Below are positions 10,855 to 24,500 of a stretch of 64,000 nt of DNA, in pieces. The position numbers and the translations under genes are program-made. Each line of letters opens with the position of its first letter. Positions within the stretch are counted from its first letter, which is position 1. Origin of the DNA: Saururus chinensis (Eukaryota; Streptophyta; Magnoliopsida; Piperales; Saururaceae); NCBI GenBank assembly GCA_035235625.1, contig CP141140.1, positions 19,922,685-19,986,684 on the forward strand, in the 5' to 3' direction. The notes under the pieces were generated by a model. That model worked only from the letters and a program-made list of their open reading frames with translations. It did not search any database and was not told the origin of the DNA.

Positions 10855-12295
10855 CTTCTCAGGGTTCTCAGTCTCACCCCACCTCCGAAGCACAATACCG
10901 ATCTGGGTTTTCAGTCTTGAACCGATGTCCCTTTATTATACATCGGATCGAAAAGAGATGATTCGAGAGTAGGTGTGGTTTAAGACTCCATGTTGACGAT
11001 GGTGGGACAAGTCATAAAAATGGATGGTGGGAGGAGAAGAGAAATACTGCCAAGCGATTGTACGAACCAGCTTTTCTATTTAATTTTTTTATAAAAATTA
11101 TATTAGAGCTTAATCAAAGGATTTACTATTATATATACAGTAACTAATATAGAGTGGTTAATGAAGAATCCCAGGTAAAAGGGAGGACAAATAAACATGC
11201 TCTAATCCGAACGATGACGGACACGAAAGCGCACCATTCTAAGGCAAAAACACAGTCTACGCGTAATTGTATACTTCTCTATATTTGGAGAAATTATAAA
11301 GTACCAATAGGGGACAAGGTGGCATACCTATTACCAATTAAAATTTAAGATACTACACATATTTTTTAATAAGTAGGTTAATTTTAAAGAGGTAATTAAA
11401 AAATTTATAAATAAATCCATTTGTGATTGGTAATAGGCATCACCACATAGGTACGTGCCTAATAATTTTTCCTATATTTGAGGTCATAAATGCGTAAGCA
11501 CAATTTATTTATGAGAATGACAGTGTACACAGTATAAACTATCGTCAAACTTACCGTAAGTAAGGAGCATGAAAAATTCTTTCCAAGACGGAGTACTCAG
11601 CGCTCTTGGAATTGATTTCCTCTAATTTTATTCAATTAAATAACAATTACAAACAGTATATATTTGCCAATAATTGATGATATTGTCCGTGAGAATTAGT
11701 TGGATAAGTCTTTGGTGCTAATTTAAAATATGCTTTACAAAAAAGTGATTACATTTTTTTTCTTTTGCTTTCGAAAAAAAGTACTTAGATGGGCATTGCC
11801 ATTTGCCAAACACAAACTTCATATATCAGTGTATTTATTTTCTGTAAACTTTTTTATGTGATTTACTATTATTATACACTTGTACACATCACTCGTGACA
11901 CCATTTCACATGGTATATGAGTATGGATCCATGACCACTGCGCAAAACAGTACTTTTAAAAAGAATCCGGTGCTCAACTTTCTGTGTAACCCAACTTATC
12001 GCTTCTCATTAATTTTTATCCAAAATATTAACGAGTAAAAACTTATTGCTCTGGGCAGGCCATGGCCAATGCTGCTCTCTGGTTAACTGGGTTCGTCTCT
12101 AGGGCTTCTTGCGTTATGGATATTCTCCTTATCACTTCTCTAAAATTTGTAAAAATTTTATTTTATAAAGTTTGTATAATTTTCAGTGCCTTTCAGCTAT
12201 ATAAGCACTCTTCATGCCATGCCCAGTGCTGGAGCGAATCTGAGAGAGAAGAGAGAAGGGAGAGATAGAATTGAGTGTGTGTGGGAAGGTTTATC
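10855..12295. promoter_or_regulatory. Divergent intergenic region of the head-to-head pair
   Basis: This 1.44-kb spacer separates two divergently transcribed genes that share the same C-terminal tail motif. It is retained in the duplicated copy (about 25815-26630), where large parts are still similar. Whether it acts as one bidirectional promoter cannot be seen from sequence alone. Confidence 0.5.
12198..12205 (+). promoter_or_regulatory. TATA box, plus-strand small membrane gene
   Basis: TATATAAG lies 98 bp upstream of the ATG at 12296. The same box with flanking GCAC stands at 26570-26576 before the paralogue. This spacing is usual for plant core promoters. Confidence 0.75.
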
Positions 12296-12613
12296 ATGGA
12301 GAAGCTGCATCAGTTTCTTCTGCAGTTGGAGAACTTGTGGGGATATGGGATCGACAAAATTGACGAGATTTTTCCACCGAAGACGAGGTCTGCGACACTG
12401 AAGAACTGGCACTCTATTGGACTGTCTGTGGCCATACCCCTGGTTCTCCTCTTCTGCTATCTTTGTTGTTGGTGCTGTTGTTGCAGAAGGACCGATGAGA
12501 GAATGATGAAAGCCCCTGGAAGACCTGGCATTCGTATGCCCAGAGCCTTCTTTGAGGCAAATCCGGCTAGCTATTTCAGAGGCTTGCATTCAGGCCAGCC
12601 TCATAGCGTTTGA
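12296..12613 (+). CDS. Small Cys-rich membrane protein, MMKAPG-tail family
   Basis: The protein is 105 aa from the first ATG of the predicted transcript. A short N-terminal helix (MEKLHQFLLQLENLW) leads to a linker. A hydrophobic segment at about 41-63 (IGLSVAIPLVLLF...) ends in a run of cysteines broken by one tryptophan (57-63), then Arg-Arg. The tail starts with MMKAPGR (70-76) and has R-M-P-R-A-F-F-E-A-N-P-A-S-Y-F-R to residue 95. Positive charges after the membrane segment suggest that the tail faces the cytosol, and the cysteines could be S-acylated; both points are inference. The tail is shared with the otherwise different minus-strand genes at 7249 and 10375. The paralogue at 26631 is about 80% identical by eye. 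I cannot name a function. Confidence 0.85.
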   Translation: MEKLHQFLLQLENLWGYGIDKIDEIFPPKTRSATLKNWHSIGLSVAIPLVLLFCYLCCWCCCCRRTDERMMKAPGRPGIRMPRAFFEANPASYFRGLHSGQPHSV

Positions 12614-13575
12614 TCTTGTGACGTGTGTTTCTAGTTTCTGGTTCTGGGCGATGTTTGCCGTCGGTAGAACTTGTGAAAGTAATTGGGTTTCTTATGGTGT
12701 TTGTAACGACTGAAAAGCTCATGTCGATCCTACTAAAACGCATCTAGGTTTACTGAATCTTGACCCTTTGTGTCCTGATGCTGGGTTTTCCTGTTATTAT
12801 TTAGATTTCAGACAGATGTTTGAAAATTTTCCTCATCAATTCTGTTAATCCATTATAAACACCATCAGACTCAACATTCAAATGGAATGGCCGCTGAGAA
12901 TAATCATGCTACTTCACATCCTACAAACTAACCCGTATGCGATTAGCCTGATCGGGCTTGATGGCGAAGACCCTGGCCAGCCCATATAGCGCTCCATGTG
13001 CAGCTGCCCTTTTGTGTACTTATATTGGGAGCCTTCAATAGAAGTTGGGAGGAATTGACCAAAGTAGACTCCTACTTTGGTCAAATAACCGAAATGTGAG
13101 CAAGTTTCTATTTTTTACCAAAGTAGACTTGCTTATGTGGGAACTTATAAACATGTGAAGGAATTTTACTTAACTACCCTCTTCTTCATTATATGACAAG
13201 CCAACTGAAAAAATATGCCAAATCAGATGCTCAGCCCAAGAAAAAGATGTCTTCTTCTTCTTCTCTTGTAAGACTTCATCTAACAGTAATTTTTCCTCCT
13301 CCTGGGTAGGTTCTTCTTCCTCATATTTTCGTTTTTCCAGTTTGCTTCATCTTCTATGCTTCTTTTCTCCGAGTCTTCACATCTTCGAGCTACTTCATCT
13401 TTTTTGCTTCTTTTCTCTGAGTCTTCACATCTTTGAGCTCCTTCATCTCCTTTGCTTCTTTTCTCTAGGTTTAATTTTTTAAGATTTACGTTTTCTAGTT
13501 TTCTAGTTTTTTAGTTTGATAGTATTCAGTTTTCCTATTTTCCCTTTAACAAATAAATTATTCTAGTCGATGCAA

Positions 13576-13696
<121 letters not shown>

Positions 13697-14380
13697 TCCT
13701 CCTATTTTTCTTCCTATGTTGTGAAGCTAATTTAGGCCTTTTTAGGGTTTTTGTTCATATATTGTTTCCAAAATTATCTAGTTTTCAATTATCCGGTCTT
13801 TCAGTTTTATAGTTTTTCAGTTTTTTAGTTCTCCAATTTTTTAGAAATGTTACATCTATAGGATATGAAACAAGAGTTATATGCTATCACAAAAAATAAC
13901 TAATCTAATCACCGACCCTAATTCACAAAAACATCCACCACGCCCAATGTGAGTACCCCACTATCAACAAGCAAATATAAAATTCAATTCTCACATGGAT
14001 AAGTTTAGTTAGGTAAATCTTTGAAACTTCCCCACATTTTAGTTATACGACCAAAATAGAAGTCTCGCAACATGAAGCAGCAAAATTTATTTTAGGTTTT
14101 AAAATTTGTAACTTGCAAATGACTAGTTATCCAGTTTTATAGTTAACTAGTAAATTTATTTGTTGGGTTAAGAACCATACATTCTACTCAATTTATTTTC
14201 TGATAAGTCTTTTTTTTTTCATATAAAAAACTATGTCAACTGAATAACTATCAATAGGATAACTATGAAGTGGATAAATGTCAATTGAATCTTGTGAAGC
14301 TTAGGTACATTGTAATGTGCTTGCAAAAACTACTTGTGCATGACTGCAAGGATGCATTGGATAAATGGATTACATTTAAA

Positions 14381-15277
14381 GATTGATGAAGGGTGGGCAT
14401 GATGTAGTTTGATTAGGAAGTGAGATGACAATTGATCTAAATTTGGCAGTGATACATTAAATTCTAGAGATGTAGTAGGGAACCTAAGCGACGATAATCG
14501 GGGAATTATTGTTAAATTATTATTGTCTTATTTACTTACACATTTATTATTTTTTTCTAAAAGAATTATCTCATATTTTGGCACAAATGAGCAATTTCGG
14601 GAATGGTGAGAGGAAAAATCATAGTTCACAACATAAGAAGAAAAATGGGAGGAACCCTACATATATGCCTACATCGACTAGAATAATCCATGTGTTAAAG
14701 AAAAAATTGGAAAACTAACATACTGTCAAACTCGAAAACTGACATACTATTAAACTGAAAAACTAGAAAACTAAAAAACTAAAAAACTAGAAAACGTAAA
14801 TCCTGAAAAACTGAAATGAAAAACTTGAAAGGTGATTAAATTAGTTTTGTTTCCTAATTTTCAAATTTATATTTCCTACTACTTTCATTCCAATGGACGT
14901 CCCAAACACACAACAAACCTTTCGTGTTCCTTTCCATACTATTCTCATATCATATCAGTAATCCAGTTTTCTACTTTTCCAGTATTTCAATGATCCAGTG
15001 TTCCAATATTCCAGTTTCCAGTTTTCCAGCTATCCAGAAAATCTTATTAGCAAAAACTACGTAATGTCCAAAATGTAACCAACCAAAAATAACATTTTCA
15101 TTGGATAACACCTTTTTCATATCTGAAATAACCTAAACCAATCTACTTGGTGAAAGGAAAATAAACCAATAGGTCTTCAGAGCTAGAAGATGTGAAGACC
15201 CAAAGAAAAGAAGCAGAGAAGATGAAGCAAATTAGGCTGCCCATTGCTCTAACTCTGGTAGCTTGTCATGTTCATGT
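14381..15277. other. Central part of the MULE
   Basis: This is about 900 bp with no gene. It contains an extra partial copy of arm sequence: about 14605-14830 repeats right-arm sequence from about 15950-16110 in the same orientation. A further scrap at about 15180-15240 matches right-arm sequence near 16140-16230. The element therefore carries arm-derived duplications in its middle. Confidence 0.7.
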
Positions 15278-16530
15278 TTAAATGTAATCCATTTATCCAA
15301 TGCATCCTTGCAGTCATGCACAAGTAGTATTTGCAAGCACATTACTATGTACCTAAGCTTCACAAGATTCAATTGACACTTATCCACTTCATAGTTATCC
15401 TATTGATAGTTATTCAGTTGACAGTTCATAGTTTTTTGTATGAAAAAAAAAGACTTATCAGAAAATAAATTGAGTGAAATGTATGGTTCTTAACTCAACA
15501 AGTAAATTTTCTAGTTAACTATAAAACTGGATAATTGGTCATTTGCAAGTTACAAATTTTAAAACCTAAAATAAATTTTACTGCTTCATGTTGCAAGACT
15601 CCTAGTTTGGTTGTATAACCAAAATGTGGGGAAGTTTCAAATATTTACCTAACTAAATTTATCCATGTGAGAATTGAATCTTATATTCGCTTGTTGATAG
15701 TGGGGTACTCACATTGGGCTTGGTAGATGTTTTTGTGAATTAGGGTCGGTGATTAGATTAGTTATTTTTTGTGATAGCATATAGCTCTTGTTTCATATCC
15801 TATAAATGTAACATTTCTAAAAAACTGGAGAACTAAAAAATTGGAAAACTATAAAACTGAATAACTATAAAACTGAAAAGCCGGATAATTGAAAACTAGA
15901 TAATTTTAGAAACAATATATGAAAAAAAACCTTAAAAAGGCCTAAATTAGCTTTACAACATAGGAAGAAAAATGGGAGGAACCCTATATATATGCCTGCA
16001 TCGACTAGAATAATTCATTTGTTAAAGGGAAAATAGGAAAATTGAATATTGTCAAACTGAAAAACTGGAAAACTAAAAAAATTAGAAAACGTAAATCCTG
16101 AAAAATTGAACCCAGAGAAAAGAAGCAGAGGAGATGAAGGAGCTTGGAGATGTGAAGACCTAGAAAAAAGAAGCAGAGAAGATGAAGCAGCTCGAAGATG
16201 TGAAGACCCGTAGAAAGAAACATAGAAGATGAAGCAAATTGGAAAAACGAAAATATGAGGAATAAGAACCTACCCAGGAGGAGGAAAAATCACTGTTAGA
16301 TGAAGTCTTACAGGAGAAGAAGAAGAAGACATCTTTTTCATGGGCTGAGCAACCGATCTGGCATATTTTTTCGATCAGCTTGTCATATAATGAAGAAGAG
16401 GGTAGTTAAGTAAAATTCCTTTACATGCTTACAAGTTCCGACGTGAGTAAGTCTACTTTAATAAAAAGTAAAAATTTGCTCATATTTCGATTATTTGACC
16501 AAAGTAGGAGTCTACTTTGGTCAATTTCTC

Positions 16531-18562
16531 TAGAGTTGGTGAAGAAGAGTTAAGTCAGCAAAATATTTTCCAACCATAAAAGGCAAGTGCTTCGAATTGC
16601 GGGACTCACAGGTCATGAGGCCAAATTTGTCAATAAAAAGTTTTTTTATTCTTTTTAACCATGGATTCTTCGTTAACCAGTAATCACTGTATATTATTCT
16701 CTCTGAATTCAAATCACTTTCTGAGTGTCTTTCTCTTCTTGTACCAATAAAGATTCTACAAATTCAAATCTTTTAGTTTTTACCGTGCATCTTGTCAAAT
16801 GCACTCAAGATTTTCCACGAGAAAAGTGAAAAGTAACGCCAGTTGCTGTCCTTCATCAACGGGGTTGAAATAATGAAGTAGAATTTCGAAGTGTAAACAT
16901 TGACATTAAAATAACACTACTCTTTTCCAAAGCAGTAACTAGTCCAACCGATTCATCTCTCTTCAATTATGGAGGGGTCAGAATGCCCATTTCGCCCTTC
17001 TTTTCCCCTGCATTTCTTCAGCCATCTTCCCCTCTCTTTATTTTTTTCCAACTACGTAGTTCGGCTTATTTAATGGGTAATTTCTACAAGAGCAAACAGC
17101 AACATTACTGGTAATTAATACATAAGACTTAAAACACTCTTAGCGCAGCTAAAGAATGCATTAGCATTTTACTGTTTATCACTTAATTTTATATTTTTGA
17201 TACCCAAATATCCACTGCTTACAACAATTGACGAAAATAAGGGAAGAGTTTCATGTTCCTCCTTTGGGAGCCTTTCATCGGTGAGATTAACGGTATATAT
17301 GCTAATGCACATTAGTGTATACACTAACATATGCAGTGACAATCTTAAATATCAAAGGCTCCCATATGTGGCTTATGCTAGGCTCATTGTGAGTAAGGTG
17401 CATGACAAACTCTTTCGAAAACAAGGTAGACCTTAAATCTCTTACGTTGTAATACTAAACCCAAATTTTTTGATGTTACATTCACCAAACTCCACATCTC
17501 TTTAAACGGTGGTGCCACTCATGCAAATATTATAGATTGGAGGCATTTTTAGTCTTTAGAAAATTTTAAAATAATGGCAAGAATGCACATGTATTATACG
17601 TATATAATAGAATAAATTAAAAATAAAGTACATATCAAATGAAGGTCCCTCTTGCATGCTATAATTTTAATAAATGATTTTAGAATTATAATGATCATAA
17701 ATTCATGCACATATAATTATAAGTATTATACTAATCTATATACACTCAAGTAGACAATTGTAAGTCCAAATCTTATAAGCTTACTATAATGTAATAGGTT
17801 GACGAAGACAATGGTCGTGAAGTATGTGATTCATATAATTCAAGACCAATTTAATAGCAATTCTCGTTTGTGGGCCCAAAAAATATAAAAATTTATTATC
17901 ATAAAGCATATTGTATATGTGGGCCCACAAATAAAATTTAAGAAAACATACTCATGTGATTCTTATTTAATAAAGCTCATCAAGCGCTTTCTAACGATAT
18001 TAAGAACGCACTAATCCAAATTAAGAGTACAACATATAAAATTAAAATCTACATGATGTAAAAAGTAGGGTAATGTCGTATCAATAACCAGTATTAGGTT
18101 AACATGAGATAGTCATCTAAAATAATCTCAGTAGATAGTTTATTAAAATGTCATTATATTACATACTAATTTAAATTTGTATTAAATGATATTATTGGAA
18201 AATACAAGGGCAATATAGAAAAGTTGGCAAAAACCTATCTTTAATCAATTTACTTTATATTATAATATGATTTTTATGCACTAATTTATAGCTTAGTGTG
18301 CCAACCACCTACTATATCCATGTTGATTGATACATGTATATATCAATTGACACACACTCATATCAACTGGTATGACCTTGCGTAGTTAAATCACTTATGT
18401 TGTAATTAGTAAAAAAACTGGAATAATGAAATTAGTCACCTCCCTTTATTGACATACCACTTAAGTGAATTAGGCAATTCTCATTAACAACAATAGATAA
18501 ATAAGGTTGGGTATAAATAATCCACTCATTAATTCCAGTACCAGTCTTGATTGTCATCATGA
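16531..18562. repeat. Segmental duplication, copy A, right part
   Basis: This is collinear with about 27693-30238. Shared landmarks are AACCATGGATTCTTC, TCAATTATGGAGGGGTCAGA, and CACTTAATTTTAT followed by TTTTTGATACCC. Similarity stops at CATCATGAA (18553-18562 and 30229-30238). Beyond that point the two copies differ completely. No gene was found inside. Confidence 0.88.
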
Positions 18563-21500
18563 ACAAGATTACTCTCAAGTACCGATTTCCTATTCCCCGC
18601 CTTATCTAGTTGATCAGTTGAATGATGCTTCTATCTTTCGTAAGCTTGATTTGAAAAGTTGATTTTATTAAATTAGAATCAAACTGGGTAATGAGTGGAA
18701 AACAACTTTCAAGATAAGAGAATGGTCATATGAGTTGTTTGTTATGTCTTTTGTGTTGTCAAATGTAACGTTCGACATTTTTCAACATATTTTCCTAAAA
18801 TTTCATGAATTTTTTTTGCAAAATAACGATTGTAAATTGGGGAAAATGATGAATACCAAACTTGTGAAAGCATTTTTACATTTCAAAACATCGCACATCA
18901 ATTTTTACCATACAATTTTTTTTCAATAAAACATTATAGGGCCAAACCAAATATTCTCAAGCACTACTCAAAAACAAACATACAAAATAAATTACATGAT
19001 CATATATTTTAAATACAAATATCTCCCAAGCATCCCTGAGTACAAGTCCCATAAACACTCCATAATCTAATCCAAATCACAAGTCCAGAAAGAATAAATA
19101 TCTTTAATTCTTATCTCACCCAATACATCAGATCGTGAAACAAATAATAGAAACAAACATCCATCTTCAAGAACTCTCCATCACAAACCGGTAAAAGTCT
19201 CCCAAGCATCAATGCTAAAAAAATAGAAAAATTGAGTATTCTCATACTCAGTAGGGGAGTTCTAAACAGTAAACTTCATAATTTCATACATAGATGCATT
19301 TATGCAGCTCAACCATGAAGCATAAAGCATACAAATCACAACACAGTCGCATAATATAACAATTATGCACAAACACATACCATCTTACATCTCTTACACT
19401 TACTCTTACACTTACAGTCATACTCGTACAACCCTTACATTTAGAGTCTTACTCAAAACATTATTATAGTCTTACTCGTACCATCTTATTTGAATTATTG
19501 CTCTTACAATATTACTCATAAACATACGCTTATAACTTTACTCAAAATCTTACAAATTTACTCAGAAACATACATACTCATATAGTCGTACACATATTAT
19601 CGACCACTGAAGCTCATTACAACAAATAAGCTCCAATGTTAAAATGGAAAGGAATGTCATTGGAGCATCACCTTAACCTCCGGGGAGTAACTAGATGTCA
19701 TGAACTTTTTCGAAGGCAAGACACGCCAATGCTCATAGGCACACGATCAAATAGGTAAGAGTAGTTCTATGATACTATTTACCTGAGCGCACAAATGCCC
19801 ACACTGTAGGGGCCATATAGTGCCAACTAAAGGTCATAATGTGTCAACTAAGAGCGGAATCATACCACTCTTGGGCCAAAATTTTACATTAATACTCTTG
19901 GGCAGAATCATGCAATGCTGACTAGGGGGAAAAACATAAAACACTCTCAATAGAACATCAAACGTTTAGGCTTAATGCAGCACACAAACAAAATCGAATT
20001 ATACATCGCTCTTAATAGAGCATCATATGTCTGGGTTTTGATACAACATACAGACGACATCCTGCAGGATAAATATCATGACAAGACATGAGAAATGCTC
20101 AGCTGACTCATTATTGGCTAGCTCAAACATGGAACTTAATTTGTCAAAACCCTCATGTCTCAAACTCACAATGTTATCATATTAGCTTTGCTTATAATTC
20201 AAGTTTGAGTTAAGTAAGTTATGTTGGTACAATTATACCATAACAATTTTTGATCTTACTATCTTCTACTGATCAATCCGAAGTCAAGCCTATTTTGAAA
20301 CCCTAGTTTGTTAGGGCAGCAAACTTCACTTAACCCATACAATTCACAACATAAATCATCATACACCAAATTCTTACATATTTATATAGTCTTTGTCATC
20401 CACCTTATGGTCAAAATATCTTACTGATATATTATCAAACTAGGTTCTTCAAAGTCAACCCCAGTTATCACCCTCTAACTTATACTTCACTTATTATGCT
20501 TATTTTCCCCTTCATAATATGTATATTATACTTATACAATTATGCAGCACTCTTACTGTCTGACAATCCCCCATAAGGCTCCAAGCCTTAAATCCACTTA
20601 CTTGTTGAACCCCTAACATACGCTCCAATCATCGCCCATAAAACTTACATCTTCTATTTTTCATCATACGGTTGCCAATCCACAACAAATCCATACCAAA
20701 CCCATTGTTACTTTTTATTGTTCATCGCACATGCATCTAGCCCCACACACATACACATATCCTTCATACAGGCTTATAGCCATCATACATATGTATGTCA
20801 ATCACACACACACACACATATAACATACACATAATTCTATACATAGCTTACTAACATACTCACTAGCTATCACTAGTATACACATAATCCACATGCATCA
20901 AACATACTTTTAGCTCACATGCATGTCATATGCATTTTAAACATACCATAATTTATCTTATTTCCTTCTTACATCATGCAATTAGATTATTATTTAGCAT
21001 CCAAAACATTGAATCATATAATCCTAATAAGCTTCTAAATATTTAACGCATGTTAACATGAAATTACGAGTTCAAAGCTCCCATACCTTGTAATCCATGA
21101 CGTTTGATTGTAAACACACGATGGTGGCGGATGAGTTGTCCATTAAACATATTGCCTAATTAAGAGAGATGTTCTTCTAAGGTTTAGGAAGTGCCGAAAA
21201 TACTCACAGCAAGACAAAGGTGACAAAAATTAATGCGGTAAAATTTACGATCCACAGAGGCGCACTAAGGGCGGTCGAGAGAAGGATCTTGCCAAAATAA
21301 ATGGCAAGTGCGACTAGAAGTTGAGATAGACTAACTAAAGGTTGGTCGGCAGCTAAGAAGCACTCAACCGGCCACAAGACATCGAAATAGGCCATAAACA
21401 GCACCCAAGAACATCGATTTGTGTCGACTATGGCCCACATAAGGGGTAGAGGGTATGGGGTGACGCTCGAGGATATAGGAGGGGTGAAGGGCTATGGTGG

Positions 21501-24500
21501 TCAATGCAATATGTGATGGAGCCATCCTATGGTCATGAGGAACAAAAACGGTGCCTAAACCCTGAAACACACGAGAAGGGACTATAGGTGATGGTGGTGG
21601 CTCTGGTTGGTGCCATTACATTCATGGCAGCCTAGCTAGGGCAGTGGCTATGCCGTCACAGGCCTTGGCGGGCTGATTGAGGCTGGCTAGAGGCCACTGA
21701 GTTACACTGGTGCTGCCACGTACAGAGAATGAAACGAGGGAGAGAGGATGTACCAACAAGGCAGTATGGTGCGATGGGCAACAAAAATATAGAGGCAGCG
21801 GGGTTGGGCTGAGGTTGCGGTCATGCCTTCTCGAGCCCATGGCTAGTTGGAAGGAAGTGGATAGGAAGCTGGATGACAACCAGCAGTACACCGGCGGATC
21901 ACATGATCTAAGGCAATGAGAAAAAAAATCAAAGAAAAGTTCGGCAACTCAAGGAAGAGCAAGGAGAGGGTGGCAGCGACTCTGGCCGGCATCTTTGGGG
22001 TCTTGGCAGCTGAACGAAGCAAAGTCTAGTGGAGAACAATGGTAAACTGCAGTGAACAACCGTCTAGCAGTCCAAGACCGTTGAAACATGGTGAAAACTG
22101 GGGAAAACACCGATAGCTCATGGAGGAGCAAGGAGGGCATGAAGGCGGTCCTAGCCGGTACTAACAGACTTGTGGTTACAAGGCAAAGTGGATTCCGACA
22201 AGAAACGGTAGAATCCGGCAATGGAGGAGGCACATTGGAGTGATTGGAATTGCTCTTGATATTGTCCCTCTCAAAGCTTTTGGACGTTCTAGAGCAAAAC
22301 AAACTGGAACAACTCTTTTGAGTCAAGATCCACCTTTTTACCTTTTTTCCACTTTATCATCTTATGTGTTGTTCCACTTTCTTACGTGTCAAAAGTATAC
22401 GTGGCATCGAATCCCAACGACCGCGACTAAAGCCCACACCCGACTTTATGAGTATAATTACTGGGGTCAAATACACGAAAATAAATACACCGAAGTGCCA
22501 CATTTTCCCGCTGAAAGTGAAAAAAAATAGCAAAAAAATAAAAAAAATAATAGAAAAATTTGGGATATTACATTAAATGCACATAGTACATTCATGAGGG
22601 TGATGATTCGACCATTTATTAGTAGATTCGTAGTGAAATTTTTTGATGATATACTTATTTATAACTATGATATTGATTGTCACTTACAACACCTACGTGA
22701 TGTTTTAGTTGTTCTTCACAAGGATAGATTTTTTGAAGGTATAAACAAATATTCTTTCAAGCAATATTTTGTAGTCTTCTTGGGTATGTCATCTCAAGGG
22801 ATGAGATAGTTGTGGATGAAAATAAGGTTGATGTGGTGAAGCAATGTTCAAGACCTACTAATATGCATAAGGTATGAAGTTTTTATGGGTTAGCTTCTTT
22901 CTATTGAAGGTTTATTCTCCATTTCAGTATCATTATGGCTCCCATTGTTGATTCTATGAAGTTGGGATCTTTTGTTTGGAAGGATGAAGTTGAATGTGCT
23001 TTTGTTCTTATTTAAGAAAAACTTATTCTAGTGCTTGTGTTAGTCTTACCTAACTTTGCCAAGCCTTTTGAGTTATATTGTGATGCTTCGAAGGTTGGTA
23101 TTGAGGTTGTCCTAAGTTAAGAGGGTCATCTAATTACTTATTTCAGTAAAAAATTATCAGAAGCACAAGGAAGGTATAGTGCCTGTAATGTTGAATTTCA
23201 TGTTGTTGTCCAAGCTCTTAAACATTGGAGGCATTATTTGGTTCATTCATACTTTATCCTTTATTATGATCATTCTGCTATTAAACATATTAATAGCCAA
23301 GAAAAATTATTTGTTATACATGCACAATGGGCATCATATTTATAGGAATTTACTTTTGTGCTTAATCATAAATCTGGAGTTCAGAACAATATTGTAGATG
23401 CCTTGAGTCATCGAGTTTGCTTACTTAATTACTAGTATGTGTACTTAGGTGTTAGGGTTTGATTATCTTCAAGAATTATTTTTTGTTGATTATTTCTTTG
23501 CTAAGGTTTTGTTTGAACTTAAGGCAGGACAAAAGACATATTTTTGTTGCATGATGGTTTTTTTTAAAGGCACTTAGTTATGTGTTCTTACTTGTAGTCT
23601 ATGCTTGAAGATTATTAAGGAATTGCATAATGAAGGTCATATGGGAAGAGATAAGACTTTTCAAACTGTTTCTTCTTCTTATTTTTTTCCATCTATGTAT
23701 AGGGTTGTTGGGAAGTGTCATATATGCCTTGTTGTTAAAGGGACATCTACTAATGTTGGGTTATATATGCCTTTGCTTACCCCTAGTCAGTCATGATCTA
23801 ACATTAGTATGAACTTTGTTCTAGATTACCCCATACTCAAAGAGGAATGAATATCATTTATGCAGTTGTTAATTGGTTTTCAAATATGGCCCACTTCATT
23901 GCGTACAAGAAGACCATTGATGTATCCCATGTTGCATTATTATTCTTACAAGAGGTATATTGCTTACATGGTTTGCCATTATTTATTGTTTCTAAAAGAG
24001 ATACTTGATTTCTAAGTCATTTCTGGAGTTCTATGTGAAAATTGACATATACTTCTCTTGATTTTAGTAGTACGTATCATCTACAAACCGATGGACAGAT
24101 AGAGATAGTCAATAGATCTATGAAAAACTTATTAAGAAGTTTGGTTGGTGCTAATCTTAAATCCTGGGATCAACATTTGTATAAAGGTGAATTTGCTTAC
24201 AATAAGAGTGTGAATCAAAGCACATGTTTTAGTCCTTTTACTATTGGTTGTGGTTTTAATACTAGCTCTTTATTAAATTTAGCTCTTATTCCAGATGTGA
24301 AGAGGTTAAATGGCTGAGCTAAAAAAATTATATCACACTTGCAGGATAATCATTATGACACTCTTAAAAAATTGCAAGTGTCTAATGATAAGTATAAAGC
24401 AGCTTGAGATTTACAAAGAAAACATGTGGACTTTAATGTTGATAATTTTGTATGGGCTGCTTTGACCAAAGATGGATTTTAGTTATAGGGAATACAATAA

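Larger units (their letters stand above)
10800..13048. repeat. Segmental duplication, copy A, left part
   Basis: This stretch is collinear with about 25725-27692. It contains the first codons of the minus-strand gene, the shared intergenic region, the plus-strand gene at 12296 and its 3' flank. Shared landmarks are GATGATTCGAGAGTAGGTGT (10957 and 25833), GATTGTACGAACCAGC, and the TATA box of the plus-strand gene. Copy A lacks about 275 bp present in copy B at 27254-27528. Confidence 0.9.
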
